DNA of 64,000 bases from Brevibacillus massiliensis (GCF_000311785.1 NZ_HE978537.1:222779-286778), one strand, 5' to 3'; positions 54,750-63,605 are shown, counted from the stretch's first letter. Numbers and translations are program-made. Notes: generated from the sequence alone by a model not told the origin.

Positions 54750-56084
54750 TTATAAAATATCGGCGGCCAACTGCGCCAAGACGCTTCGCTCGCCCTTTTC
54801 CAGCTTGATGTGGCCGGCCAGCTTTTGATTTTTGAACATCTCCACTACGTACGTAAGTCCATTGTTGCTCGCATCGAGATAAGGATGGTCGATCTGCTCG
54901 GGATCTCCCATCAGCACGATTTTGGAAGCTTCCCCGACTCTCGTCAAGATCGTTTTCACTTCATGCTTCGTCAGATTTTGCGCCTCGTCAATGATGATAA
55001 ACTGCTCGGGAATGGAACGGCCGCGAATGTAGGTCAGCGCCTCCACCTGAATACTGCCCATTCCCGCCAGTATTTTGTCCAGATCGCCGGTTTTCTTCGT
55101 ATTAAACAGGTATTCCAGATTATCGTATATGGGCTGCATCCAGGGACGCAGCTTCTCCTCCTTTTCGCCCGGCAAAAAACCGATATCCTTCCCCAGTGGG
55201 ACAATGGGCCTGGCGACCAGGAGCTTTTTGTACTTTTGCAAATCCTCGATCTGCAGCAGCCCTGCCGCCAATGCCAGCAGCGTCTTGCCTGTTCCTGCCT
55301 TTCCGGTCATCGTCACCAGGGGAATCTCCTCGCGCAGCAGCATTTCGATGGCCATTCGCTGCTGGGCGTTCCGCGGCTTTATCCCCCAGACCGGCTCGTC
55401 GCTGACGATGAGCATTTCCAACATTCTGGCGTCTGCGTCCACCTTGCCGATCGCCGAAGCGGACGGATTGCACTGATCTTTCAAGATCAGAAACTGGTGG
55501 GGACAAAACGTTTGATTGGGGAAATGGATGGGAAGCGGCAATTTCCTGTTTGTGTAAAAAGCTTTCAATACCTCCGGTGGGACCTGCAATGTTTCATACC
55601 CCAGGTAGAAGCTGGAGTACTCCCTGACGACCCGATCGGAAAGAAAGTCCTCTGCCCGCAATCCAAAAGCGTCCGCCTTCACGCGGATCAGGGCGTCTTT
55701 GCTGACGAGGATCACAGGCCTTGGGGCTGCCGATTCATCCTCCTCCTGCTGCAGGTTGAGGGCGACGGCGAGAATCCGATTGTCGTTGGTCATTTCGTGA
55801 AAATGGGATTGCAACCTGCTCATGGAAGAATGGTTCAATTCTACGCGTACGACCCCGCCTGTTTCCAGTACGACCCCTTGGTCAAGCCGTCCCGCTTCGC
55901 GCAGTTTGTCAAGCAGGCGAGCCACATGCCTGGCGTTTCTGCCAATTTCATCCGTATAACGCTTTTTGGCGTCGATCTCTTCCAATACGACTGACGGTAT
56001 GACAACTTCGTTTTCAGCGAACGAGTAAATCGCCATCGGATCCTGCAGGAGTACGTTCGTGTCAAGGACGTAGATTTTGTTCAA
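54750..56084 (-). CDS. ylaK: PIN-PhoH family ATPase/ribonuclease (YlaK)
   Basis: An N-terminal PIN nuclease domain (VLDTNVLLQDP, with further acidic residues VVLEEID and FGLRAEDFLSDR) is fused to a PhoH ATPase with a Walker A GKAGTGKTLLALAAG and Walker B IIIDEAQNLTKHE. PIN-PhoH proteins act as RNA helicase-ribonucleases. It has 444 residues, as YlaK. I chose TTG at 56084 since GGGAGGCG lies upstream; an ATG at 56099 covers that site. Confidence 0.93.
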   Translation of the reverse strand: MNKIYVLDTNVLLQDPMAIYSFAENEVVIPSVVLEEIDAKKRYTDEIGRNARHVARLLDKLREAGRLDQGVVLETGGVVRVELNHSSMSRLQSHFHEMTNDNRILAVALNLQQEEDESAAPRPVILVSKDALIRVKADAFGLRAEDFLSDRVVREYSSFYLGYETLQVPPEVLKAFYTNRKLPLPIHFPNQTFCPHQFLILKDQCNPSASAIGKVDADARMLEMLIVSDEPVWGIKPRNAQQRMAIEMLLREEIPLVTMTGKAGTGKTLLALAAGLLQIEDLQKYKKLLVARPIVPLGKDIGFLPGEKEEKLRPWMQPIYDNLEYLFNTKKTGDLDKILAGMGSIQVEALTYIRGRSIPEQFIIIDEAQNLTKHEVKTILTRVGEASKIVLMGDPEQIDHPYLDASNNGLTYVVEMFKNQKLAGHIKLEKGERSVLAQLAADIL

Positions 56085-56274
56085 GATCTCGCCTCCCATT
56101 ATCCATCTGTATATAGTTTATGCAAATGCAATGATGATGCTCAGCATGCTTCATGGCGAGTGTAGTAAAAGTGTATGTCGTCCGGAAGGGAGATAGACGG
56201 TTTCCGAATGAAATTGAACCAGGTGGCAAACACTACGGGTACTATCTGCTTCTTTACAGAAAGGATGGTATTCG

Positions 56275-56826
56275 TTGAAACGTATCGCAGCAATACTGGG
56301 AGTCTGTCTGCTGCTCACCGCTTGCCGCACAGCAAACGTGCCTCCCACCACACAGCAAGCGCCACCCAATCAGACACAGACCCAACGCGTCCAGCAAACC
56401 GTGCCGCAGCCTGCCTACGATCAATCCCCGCAGGCGACGGCAGACCGTTTAGTCCAGATCGCATCACGCGTAAAAAAGGTTCAAAAAGCGACCGCTGTCG
56501 TCCTCGGAAAGTACGCTGTCGTCGGAATTACGGTGGATCCGAAATTGGACCGTTCTGAAGTAGGGGTAACCAAATACAGCGTTGCAGAAGCCCTCAAACA
56601 CGACCCGCAGGGCGCCAAGGCGGTAGTGACCGCCGATCCGGCCATCGTTCAAAGGCTTCGCGAAATGTCCGACGACATCCGAAACGGACATCCGGTTGCC
56701 GGCATTGCCCAGGAGCTCGGGGACATGGTGGGAAGAATGATGCCTCAGCTTCCCCGGGACGTGGAATTGCGCGAACGCCCGTCGTCACCGCAGAACCCTG
56801 AGAAGGTCCGCCAGGGACGACCTTAA
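56275..56826 (+). CDS. ylaJ: YhcN/YlaJ-family sporulation lipoprotein
   Basis: A lipobox (LLLTAC) and a Gln/Pro/Thr-rich linker (residues 20-50) precede the YhcN/YlaJ domain (ADRLVQIASRVKKVQKATAVV, key part RVKKVQKATAVVLG). It has 183 residues. It begins with TTG at 56275 behind AAAGGATGG. The family is found in spore coats or membranes. It is divergent from ylaK, as the pair is adjacent in B. subtilis. Confidence 0.88.
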   Translation: MKRIAAILGVCLLLTACRTANVPPTTQQAPPNQTQTQRVQQTVPQPAYDQSPQATADRLVQIASRVKKVQKATAVVLGKYAVVGITVDPKLDRSEVGVTKYSVAEALKHDPQGAKAVVTADPAIVQRLREMSDDIRNGHPVAGIAQELGDMVGRMMPQLPRDVELRERPSSPQNPEKVRQGRP

Positions 56827-56872
56827 ACCGAGAAACGCTGCCTGCGGCAGGTTAGGAAAGCCCGGCCGCATC

Positions 56873-56913
56873 AAGCCTTCCATTCAGCCGAAGCGAATGG
56901 GAGGTTTCTTTCT
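56873..56913 (+). terminator. Terminator after ylaJ
   Basis: CCTTCCATTC and GAATGGGAGG pair with one mismatch around nine bases, followed by TTTCTTTCTTT. Confidence 0.7.
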
Positions 56914-57015
56914 TTCACAAAGCTGTAAGAAAACGGACCGCGCTGATGATGTTGTCCGGTAATGGGAAATGATACAATAGGGTCGTGAACATTACACCTG
57001 AAGGAGAGATTGAGG

Positions 57016-58056
57016 ATGAAGTACAGAGCACTCCCAGGAACAAGCCTGACAGTATCCGAGGTAGGATTCGGAGTCTGGTCGGTCGCTACCAAGTGGTGGG
57101 GCGTCACCGACACGGAACTGGGCAAAAAACTGCTCCGCTCCGCCTACGAGGATTACGGCATCACGTTCTTCGATACAGCAGATGTGTACGGCAACGGTCT
57201 CGGCGAGACGATCATCCCTGATGCGCTCGGTGACGTCCGCGACAAAATCGTGATCGCAACGAAATTCGGCTACGATATCTACAATTTGCCGGGAGAACGG
57301 AAAGGACACAGTGAGCTGCCGCAAAATTGGACAAAGGAACATATCCGCTACGCCTGTGAACAGAGCTTGAAACGGCTCCGCACAGATTACATCGACTTGT
57401 TCCAACTGCACAATCCGCGTATGGAGGCAATCCACAGCGACGAGGTCAACGAGACGCTCGAACGCCTGAAAGAAGAGGGAAAAATCCGCGAGTACGGCGC
57501 GGCAATGGGACCGGACATCGGCTGGAAGGAAGAGTCGATCGCTGCCCTGCGCCACGACGGCTATGCGGCGATTCAAATCATTAACAACATGGTGGAACAA
57601 GACCCGGCCCGCGACCTGTTTGCCGTCGCCGACGAAGAAAAACGGGCGCTGATCGTCCGCGTTCCGCATGCATCCGGCCTTTTGGATGGAACCTACGATC
57701 CGCAAAAGCACTTTGACAAGAGCGATCACCGCAGCCACCGCCCCATCGAATGGATGCAGGCCGGCGTCGAAGTAGTACAAGAAATGAGGGAAAAAGGACT
57801 GTTTGACGCTGAAAACCGGACCATCGGACAGTTGGCCATCCAATTTTCACTCTATCGCCCCTCTGTCGTCACGGTTCTTCCTAATTTCACCAGCGAGCAA
57901 AATTTAAAAGAGTTTGCCGGCGCATCTGATGTTGCTCCGCTTACCGACGCCGAATTCGCAGTGATCGATTCCCTCTGGGTTAACGGCTACAACGAGAGGC
58001 TGAAACAGCACATGTCCGATTCGAAAAACAAGCCGACACCTGTTCTCCAACCATAA
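57016..58056 (+). CDS. Aldo/keto reductase
   Basis: This NADPH-dependent TIM-barrel reductase has the catalytic tetrad: Asp and Tyr in [11 protein letters not shown], Lys in IATKFGYD and His in LFQLHNPR. It has 346 residues. The ATG at 57016 has AAGGAG nine bases upstream, in preference to TTG at 57010. TGATACAAT at 56969-56977 is a possible extended -10. Substrate unknown. Confidence 0.9.
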   Translation: MKYRALPGTSLTVSEVGFGVWSVATKWWGVTDTELGKKLLRSAYEDYGITFFDTADVYGNGLGETIIPDALGDVRDKIVIATKFGYDIYNLPGERKGHSELPQNWTKEHIRYACEQSLKRLRTDYIDLFQLHNPRMEAIHSDEVNETLERLKEEGKIREYGAAMGPDIGWKEESIAALRHDGYAAIQIINNMVEQDPARDLFAVADEEKRALIVRVPHASGLLDGTYDPQKHFDKSDHRSHRPIEWMQAGVEVVQEMREKGLFDAENRTIGQLAIQFSLYRPSVVTVLPNFTSEQNLKEFAGASDVAPLTDAEFAVIDSLWVNGYNERLKQHMSDSKNKPTPVLQP

Positions 58057-58078
58057 ACCCATATCTGGGAAAACAAAG

Positions 58079-58117
58079 AAATGCGCCTTTCCAAGTAGTC
58101 AGAAAGGCGCATTTTTC
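58079..58117. terminator. Bidirectional terminator (aldo/keto reductase / peptide gene)
   Basis: ATGCGCCTTTC and GAAAGGCGCAT pair perfectly around ten bases, with TTTTT after on the plus strand and a T run with one break on the minus strand. The peptide gene stop lies three bases beyond. Confidence 0.88.
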
Positions 58118-58119
58118 AT

Positions 58120-58272
58120 TTATGGCCAGACAGGCGAACTGTTGGTGGTGACTTCTCCTGAACCTGAACTAATCGGCCAGACTGGTGATTTGGCAGAAGC
58201 TCCGCCAACAAAACCAAATACAGCTGTTACCAAAGCGACAGATAGTACGATAGCCCTAATTTTCTTTTTCAC
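58120..58272 (-). CDS. Secreted pro-peptide with two SPVWP repeats, candidate signalling peptide
   Basis: The ORF codes for 50 residues, below usual gene-finding limits. GTG at 58272 has AGGTGG six bases upstream. Residues 1-27 form a Sec signal (KKKIRA, hydrophobic core, then ASA cleavage site at 25-27). The exported part is only 23 residues and carries SPVWP twice, at 29-33 and at the very C-terminus, 46-50, joined by a Ser/Gly/Thr linker. The two copies differ at three bases, all third positions, so the peptide is under selection. It is divergent from an HTH-TPR regulator at 58401. This layout fits RRNPP pheromone precursors; mature form and import (Opp) are inferred. Confidence 0.82.
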   Translation of the reverse strand: MKKKIRAIVLSVALVTAVFGFVGGASAKSPVWPISSGSGEVTTNSSPVWP

Positions 58273-58320
58273 AAACAGCCACCTCATTTCAATATTTTAA
58301 TTTTTCTTGTTACTATAACG

Positions 58321-58371
58321 ATATTAACTGGAAAATATTAATATGTCAATTATCAAAAAATATTGTATAAT
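58321..58371. promoter_or_regulatory. Overlapping divergent promoters of the peptide and regulator genes
   Basis: Minus strand: TTGACA (58349-58344), 17 bases, TAATAT (58326-58321), towards the peptide. Plus strand: ATGTCA (58343-58348), 17 bases, TATAAT (58366-58371), towards the regulator. The two -35 elements cover the same bases, so only one polymerase can bind at a time. TTAATAT occurs twice with a 14-base period in the peptide promoter. Confidence 0.7.
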
Positions 58372-58400
58372 AGTTAAAAATAGGACAAAGGGTGGAATGG

Positions 58401-59690
58401 ATGACACAAGTAGGTAAACGTTTACGAGAATTTCGTAAAAATTTACGCATGACACAGGAGGACCTAGCCCAGGGCATCTGCAACCGAAGTTACGTGAGTC
58501 AGATAGAAAAAGGCCAAGTAATCCCTTCTCCCGAAATATTAGAGCAATTGGCAAAGAGGTTACATACCGATTTACGTGAACTGTGGACCGAATCCCATAA
58601 CCCCTCCTTTACCCAGGTTGAAATTCAAAATGCGCTGCGCCACATCGTGAACCGAATCGAACAAAAAGAGTGGGAAATTGCCCGGAAATGGCTCTTGAAG
58701 CTGTCTGGCGTCTCTCTTTCACCTATTGATCAAGGCATCTATCTCTGGGCGAAGGGAAAAATCGCCGAAGCCGACAGGCGATTGAACGAGGTTGAAGAAT
58801 TATTTCTACACAGCATCGAATTGAACCGAAAATTGGATGACCCGATTCCGCTCATCCGTTCGTTGGATTCGCTCGGTTCCTTCTATTGCAACAACGATCA
58901 ACCGGAAAAAGCGGTTACGTATTTGAACGAGGCCTTCCAATCCTTGAACCGATATGAAGTAAGCGGACTATTGCGTATATCCGTTTTATTTCATTTAGGG
59001 GCCATGCATGGCAAATTGGGTGAGTATTATTCGGCCATCGAACAGCTTCACAATGCGGAGCATCTGAACAGTACATACGGAACGTTATATAAAAGCGGCG
59101 AGATTTTCATGGCGCTTGGCATCTGCTACTGCCATATCAAGCGGTACGAGGAAGCGGAAAGGTATAATCAGCGTGCCGTCGCCGTATTCGAAGTCTCTCC
59201 CGACCCCAAACGCCTTGCCGGGGTGTACACGAATATCGGGATTCTTTACCGGGAAATGAAGCAAATGGAGAAAGCTGTCGAGTATTTGTTGAAAGCCATT
59301 CACTCCTATGAAAAACAGCAGGAGCTGCAGGGAAAGCACAATGCCTCCATCGAGCTGGCCACCGCGTACAAAGATCTCGGCCGTGTCGAAGAAGCCAAGC
59401 AATTGTGCCAGTCCGTGATCGCAACCGGCAGCGACAAAGTGTTGGCGGAAGGTCAGCTGGTTCTGGCAGATATTATGAGCGAAGCTGGTGAAGACGATGA
59501 GGCGCTCTCCCATCTGGAAAACGCCCTCGGCTTCTTTACGTTAAAAGGCATGCAGGACTTTCAGCGGAAAACCTATCGCCTGCTGGGCAAAATTCACATG
59601 AAAAATAAGCGTTATGAGCAAGCGGCACGCATGTACGAAAAGTACATCTCCTGCACCCCTGCCCCAATAGAATCAGCCCTTCTCGATTGA
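58401..59690 (+). CDS. HTH-TPR transcriptional regulator, RRNPP type
   Basis: An XRE helix-turn-helix (residues about 5-60: LREFRKNLRMTQEDLAQGIC and SYVSQIEKG) is followed by about 360 residues of TPR-type helical repeats (for example PEKAVTYLNEAFQSL, EEAERYNQRAVAVFE, EKAVEYLLKAIHSYE, EQAARMYEKYI). This is the NprR/PlcR-like layout, in which the TPR cradle binds an imported peptide; at 429 residues it is closest to NprR in length. The ATG at 58401 follows AGGGTGG. The divergent peptide gene is its likely partner. Targets are unknown. Confidence 0.88.
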   Translation: MTQVGKRLREFRKNLRMTQEDLAQGICNRSYVSQIEKGQVIPSPEILEQLAKRLHTDLRELWTESHNPSFTQVEIQNALRHIVNRIEQKEWEIARKWLLKLSGVSLSPIDQGIYLWAKGKIAEADRRLNEVEELFLHSIELNRKLDDPIPLIRSLDSLGSFYCNNDQPEKAVTYLNEAFQSLNRYEVSGLLRISVLFHLGAMHGKLGEYYSAIEQLHNAEHLNSTYGTLYKSGEIFMALGICYCHIKRYEEAERYNQRAVAVFEVSPDPKRLAGVYTNIGILYREMKQMEKAVEYLLKAIHSYEKQQELQGKHNASIELATAYKDLGRVEEAKQLCQSVIATGSDKVLAEGQLVLADIMSEAGEDDEALSHLENALGFFTLKGMQDFQRKTYRLLGKIHMKNKRYEQAARMYEKYISCTPAPIESALLD

Positions 59691-59708
59691 GACGGGCTGT
59701 TCTTTTTG
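59674..59708 (+). terminator. Terminator at the regulator gene end
   Basis: AGCCCTTCTC and GAGACGGGCT pair around GATT, then GTTCTTTTTG follows. It overlaps the last codons of the regulator. Confidence 0.72.
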
Positions 59709-59746
59709 TGTATCAGGCGCGGTCTTGGCGCGTCAGGGCAGCTGCT

Positions 59747-60199
59747 TTATGTCCTCAATGCCGTCATCACTTGCTGATCCAGTTTTGCCGCAGCGTTTTT
59801 GTCATACGTCTTTTCATATTGCGGTTCTACGGAGATGCGCGAGCCGTAGAACATCACATCGCGGACCGTATCAATCGTCACCTCGATCATCGCCAGCTTA
59901 AGCGGCACGCCTTCCATCCGCTCTACGGCGACCTTCGCATGACCGTTAATGGAATAGGTCGATCCGTTCCCGATCAGGTTAAGTACGACTTTCGGTTCTT
60001 TCTTGATATTGGCGAGAATGCGCGAACGGTTATCTACTGCAAAACGGATTTGCTGATGGGTTGGGGCAAATGTCCAGGATATGGCACTCAGAGTGGGGGC
60101 ACCCGATTCGTGATCAATTGTGCCAAGCAGGATAAAGCGCTCTTTCTGCAGCAGACTGTACAGCTCTTCGGACAACGATTGTGCTACCGTTTCGGCCAT
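59747..60199 (-). CDS. ylaL: Pyridoxamine 5'-phosphate oxidase-like flavoprotein (YlaL)
   Basis: This 150-residue protein has the split-barrel FMN fold (FILLGTIDHESGAPTLSAISW, key part GTIDHESGAPTLSAISW; then RSRILANIKKEPKVVLNL). It matches the small PPOX family and ylaL, which lies next to ylaK/ylaJ in B. subtilis. GGGGG precedes the ATG. Substrate unknown. Confidence 0.8.
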   Translation of the reverse strand: MAETVAQSLSEELYSLLQKERFILLGTIDHESGAPTLSAISWTFAPTHQQIRFAVDNRSRILANIKKEPKVVLNLIGNGSTYSINGHAKVAVERMEGVPLKLAMIEVTIDTVRDVMFYGSRISVEPQYEKTYDKNAAAKLDQQVMTALRT

Positions 60200-60339
60200 G
60201 ATGTTTCCCCCTTTTTGGCAAAGTTTTGTACCATTATTTTACCCGTGGCCGCTCCATATGGCAAATGCCTTTCTGCACTTGCTTCGCTCATCCGTTTCTC
60301 TTACACTGGAAAAAATAGTTCCTTTCGGGAGGTATTGTC

Positions 60340-60675
60340 ATGTCCCATTCCTCTTCTCCGACAGAAGAGTTTTTGGTAAAAGTGGACCAGCTGCTGGAAG
60401 AACTAAAAGAAGTTCGCAAATTGAACGAGCGGATGGACCGGATTGCCATTTTTCTGCAGGAAATCGAACTTGCCGATGTCCTGTTAAATTACACAGCCCC
60501 GCGCAGGCTGCTGTTGACCAATTTCTTGGCCGGGCTTGCGCGAGGCTTGGGTCTGACAATCGGGACCGCCCTGATACTCGGGCTGTTAGGCTGGTTTTTG
60601 GGTCAATTTCTGTCCATTCCCTTTATCGGGGAATACGTCCGCCAATTGCTTGACTACGTCAACGAGTACAGATAG
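60340..60675 (+). CDS. DUF5665-type membrane protein
   Basis: This 111-residue protein has an N-terminal coiled coil (about residues 8-45) and a hydrophobic part with a glycine-rich helix (NFLAGLARGLGLTIGTALIL). The pattern fits the DUF5665 family. GGGAGG precedes the ATG. Function unknown. It converges with the secreted protein gene downstream, only eight bases away. Confidence 0.72.
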   Translation: MSHSSSPTEEFLVKVDQLLEELKEVRKLNERMDRIAIFLQEIELADVLLNYTAPRRLLLTNFLAGLARGLGLTIGTALILGLLGWFLGQFLSIPFIGEYVRQLLDYVNEYR

Positions 60676-60683
60676 CAGCCGGT

Positions 60684-62039
60684 TTAATCGTCGTCTTCAT
60701 CCTCATCGTCGTCGTCATCATGATGTCCTTTTTTCTGGTCTTTTTTCGCTTTTTTGTCGTCCTGTTTATCATGCCCCTTGGCTTTCCCTTTGCCTGGCTG
60801 TTCAGCCGGCTTGGCGGGGTTCACGGTATAGGCGATATCGGCCTCGGCGATCAGCTTGTCATCGCTGTACAGCTCCAAACGGACAGACTTTGCGCTGTAA
60901 GAGCGGTCATGGAAGGAGATCCGCTCGTCAAACTGATTGTCCTTCAGCTTTACCTCATACTTTTTTCCATCCGGGGCCACTACATACAGCTTTACCTTGC
61001 CCTTGGCTGCAGTCTTTTGGGCTGAGATGCTGCCGGATACATGCAGTTCTTTGCGATTGGGAACGATCTCGGCTGTTCCCTTGATCGTGTAGGTGAGATC
61101 GGCCGGCTTGCCGCTGTTTATCGCAACCAGCTTGACAGTGGTACTGTCAACCTTTGTCCCGCCTTTATAGACCTCTACTACCGCCTGACGCTCATCGGTG
61201 CTGGCTTTCAGCGTAAGGGTGAACGATCCAATCCCGTTCCACAGCTTTTTCACGTTTACCCGTTTTTTCTCTCCGCCGTAGGTGACATACACTTCATCGG
61301 CATCCGTGGAGACGATCCCTTTTACCTGTATTTCCCCTTTGGCCTGGTCGTATGTTCCCTCGGTGAAGATCAGCAGGTCTTTGTCTACGACGTTGTCTTG
61401 ATTCGTGTTGACTCGAATTTTTTGCTCGGATACGACTTTGTCGCCGGCGTATGCCGTGAGCGTCGCGTATTTGGGAGTCGTGCTGCCTTCCGCTGGGATG
61501 CTCAGGGTAAATTCGTGATCGGTGAAGTGCAAAATCTCTACTTGATCGCCGTTTGGCTTGGTTACGACGACCTTCGTGACATCATCAGCCACCTTGCCTT
61601 TGATGCGGATCGTGTCGTTTACCTGTTCGTAATCCAGTTTGACAAAGCCATCTTCAACCCCATAGCGGACCTCAAAGTAAATATCCTTATAATGTTTGTA
61701 ATATAAATCCAACCATTCATCGTTGTGCTCGTTAATGTACGTGACCCACTTGGTATCCAGGTGGATGTCCCCTGTGTCGACGATCAGGTAGAGGTTATCC
61801 GCTTGTGTATTTAACAGCATTTGTAAAAACTCAGGATTGTTTTTTTGCAAATCACTTAAATTGTAGCGGACGTATTCGTGGTTATCCGCTCCAAAGACAA
61901 CCTTGCTGGGCGATGACGTGGTGCCGGACACCGCGATGCCGCTTCCCGAGCTGGCCCACGCCCAGACCGGTGTGATCCCCCCTGCGATTGTCGCTGCTGC
62001 AAGCACCGTAAGTACCGGTTTCGTTAAAAACTTCTTCAT
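60684..62039 (-). CDS. Secreted multi-domain beta protein with Lys-rich and poly-acidic tail
   Basis: A Sec signal (KPVLTVLAAATIAGG, cleavage near residue 28) is followed by about 90 residues and then three beta-sandwich-like repeats (about 160-220, 235-310, 325-415), each with a KVADD/GIVSTDADEV/GSISAQK-type start. The C-terminus is unusual: a Lys/Gln/Asp-rich basic stretch (KGKAKGHDKQDDKKAKK), then HHDDDDDEDEDDD. The tail could bind calcium or wall cations. No anchor signal (LPXTG, SLH) is seen. It has 451 residues. I know no named family. Confidence 0.75.
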   Translation of the reverse strand: MKKFLTKPVLTVLAAATIAGGITPVWAWASSGSGIAVSGTTSSPSKVVFGADNHEYVRYNLSDLQKNNPEFLQMLLNTQADNLYLIVDTGDIHLDTKWVTYINEHNDEWLDLYYKHYKDIYFEVRYGVEDGFVKLDYEQVNDTIRIKGKVADDVTKVVVTKPNGDQVEILHFTDHEFTLSIPAEGSTTPKYATLTAYAGDKVVSEQKIRVNTNQDNVVDKDLLIFTEGTYDQAKGEIQVKGIVSTDADEVYVTYGGEKKRVNVKKLWNGIGSFTLTLKASTDERQAVVEVYKGGTKVDSTTVKLVAINSGKPADLTYTIKGTAEIVPNRKELHVSGSISAQKTAAKGKVKLYVVAPDGKKYEVKLKDNQFDERISFHDRSYSAKSVRLELYSDDKLIAEADIAYTVNPAKPAEQPGKGKAKGHDKQDDKKAKKDQKKGHHDDDDDEDEDDD

Positions 62040-62118
62040 CTGTCTTCCCCTCTCTCACCTTGCTCAATCCCTCAGACGGCAGCAGATGGAGAAAAGTTGC
62101 AAACAGGAAAAAAGTTTT

Positions 62119-62391
62119 TTAGCAATTACATTTCGGTTCGTTTTCGATTGCCCGCAGCAGTTGCTCAACTGCCTCTATTTCGTACATTTGCATTTTTTGG
62201 ACGCCGGAAGCCTCATATCGCAGTATGTACATCGTCTCATCCTTGCTGTAGCTGACCTGGCTGACTTGGTGGTCTTGGGTCAAGATATCCCGAAAGAACT
62301 CCTCCGTATCCCGTGCGGACCGATCGTCGGGCCTGGCATCGGCAACGACGCTGATCTGCAGCCAATTAAACAGGGCATCACTCAGCTTCAT
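62119..62391 (-). CDS. Small conserved-looking cytoplasmic protein, 90 residues
   Basis: This is a soluble protein of 90 residues ending in CNC, a possible metal site. GGGGAAAGGA precedes the ATG, and it follows ylaH by 12 bases, so the two are cotranscribed. I recognise no domain. Confidence 0.72.
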   Translation of the reverse strand: MKLSDALFNWLQISVVADARPDDRSARDTEEFFRDILTQDHQVSQVSYSKDETMYILRYEASGVQKMQMYEIEAVEQLLRAIENEPKCNC

Positions 62392-62403
62392 TCCTTTCCC
62401 CCT

Positions 62404-62703
62404 CTATCTTATTCTCATGCGGACAATCACCAAAATGAGGACTGCCACAAACAAGGCGCTGCGGACGGGAAGGGTAATATCCAAAATCCCGAATATCAGG
62501 GAGCCCGCGAACAGAGAAATGATCAGCAGTGCCGTTTTCAGGATCGGCATGCGAATCCGGGTGGCAAATCCCAGATAGTAAATGATGATCAGATAGACAA
62601 ATATGATGTACGTACGTACGGAATCCGCCCACAGGCGAAACTGGTCGTAAAAGGTCAGAGTGCCTGACGGCTCGTACGTAGAGGCTAAATCAAACCACTC
62701 CAT
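62404..62703 (-). CDS. ylaH: YlaH-like membrane protein
   Basis: This is a 99-residue protein with two or three helices (IIFVYLIIIYYLGF, ILKTALLIISLFAGSLIFGI). The sequence matches the YlaH family, and it lies near typA as in B. subtilis (ylaG-ylaH). The ATG at 62703 has AGGAGG seven bases upstream. Function unknown. Confidence 0.85.
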   Translation of the reverse strand: MEWFDLASTYEPSGTLTFYDQFRLWADSVRTYIIFVYLIIIYYLGFATRIRMPILKTALLIISLFAGSLIFGILDITLPVRSALFVAVLILVIVRMRIR

Positions 62704-62732
62704 CGCTGTTCCTCCTTGTTCCACCGGCCGTT

Positions 62733-63563
62733 TTAGCTCCGCAGCTCATGCAGATAGACCATCTCTTCGGCGTACTCCTGCTCGTCATTGACCGGAGTCT
62801 CCAGGATGACAGGGAGGTGCTGAAACTGGTCACAGGTAAGAAACTTGGCAAGCGCCTCGCTGCCGATCTCCCCCTGTCCGATCTTCTCGTGCCTGTCCTT
62901 TTTGCTGTCAAACGGCGCCTTGCTATCATTAAAATGAATCGCTGCCAACTGCTGGAGATATCCCGAATGCTCCATTTGCTTGACCAACTCGCCGAACGAT
63001 TCCAGATTCCATTGACCTGCCGCAAACGAGTGGCAGGTATCAAAGCAGAACCCGATTTTGTCGGGGTGTTTTGACGCCCCGCGAATCTTCATGAGATCGT
63101 CGATAGACAGGCCCAATTCGGACCCTTGTCCGGCTGTGTTTTCCAGGAGCAGTTTGACCGGTCCTTCGTATTGATCCAGGATCAGGTCGAGTGTCTCGAT
63201 CATCCGGTTCGTTCCGTATTCCTCCCCTTCGCCCACGTGTTTGCCGCAGTGGACGACGGCACCGATGGCACCATACGCTTCGGCAATGTGCAAATCCTCG
63301 ACAATCGAACGGATCGTCACTTCCTGCAAATCCGGTTTTGGCGTGGAAAGGTTGGTGATATACGGGGTATGGCAGACCAGGGTAATGTCATGCTTCTGCA
63401 TCAGGGCCACCCCTTTCTCCGCATCGTCGTAATCCACTTTCTTCGGCCTCAAGCCGCGCGGATTTTTCGTAAAGACTTGAAACGATTCGGCTCCAAGCTC
63501 AAGGGCGCGCCTCACCGCATGTTCAAGTCCTTTGGCAACGCTGATATGGCATCCGATCTTCAA
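62733..63563 (-). CDS. nfo: Endonuclease IV (apurinic/apyrimidinic endonuclease)
   Basis: This three-zinc TIM-barrel enzyme cuts DNA at abasic sites. The start KIGCHISVAKGLEHA, the middle VVHCGKHVGEGEEYG, the LLENTAGQGSELG segment with a metal Glu, and FCFDTCHSFAAG and HFNDSKAPFDSKKDRHEKIG are family signatures. TTG at 63563 follows GAGGTGAACCCG and gives the right N-terminus. It has 276 residues. Confidence 0.94.
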   Translation of the reverse strand: MKIGCHISVAKGLEHAVRRALELGAESFQVFTKNPRGLRPKKVDYDDAEKGVALMQKHDITLVCHTPYITNLSTPKPDLQEVTIRSIVEDLHIAEAYGAIGAVVHCGKHVGEGEEYGTNRMIETLDLILDQYEGPVKLLLENTAGQGSELGLSIDDLMKIRGASKHPDKIGFCFDTCHSFAAGQWNLESFGELVKQMEHSGYLQQLAAIHFNDSKAPFDSKKDRHEKIGQGEIGSEALAKFLTCDQFQHLPVILETPVNDEQEYAEEMVYLHELRS

Positions 63564-63605
63564 CGGGTTCACCTCAATCAAGGAAAATATATGGTTTCCA
63601 CGTTT

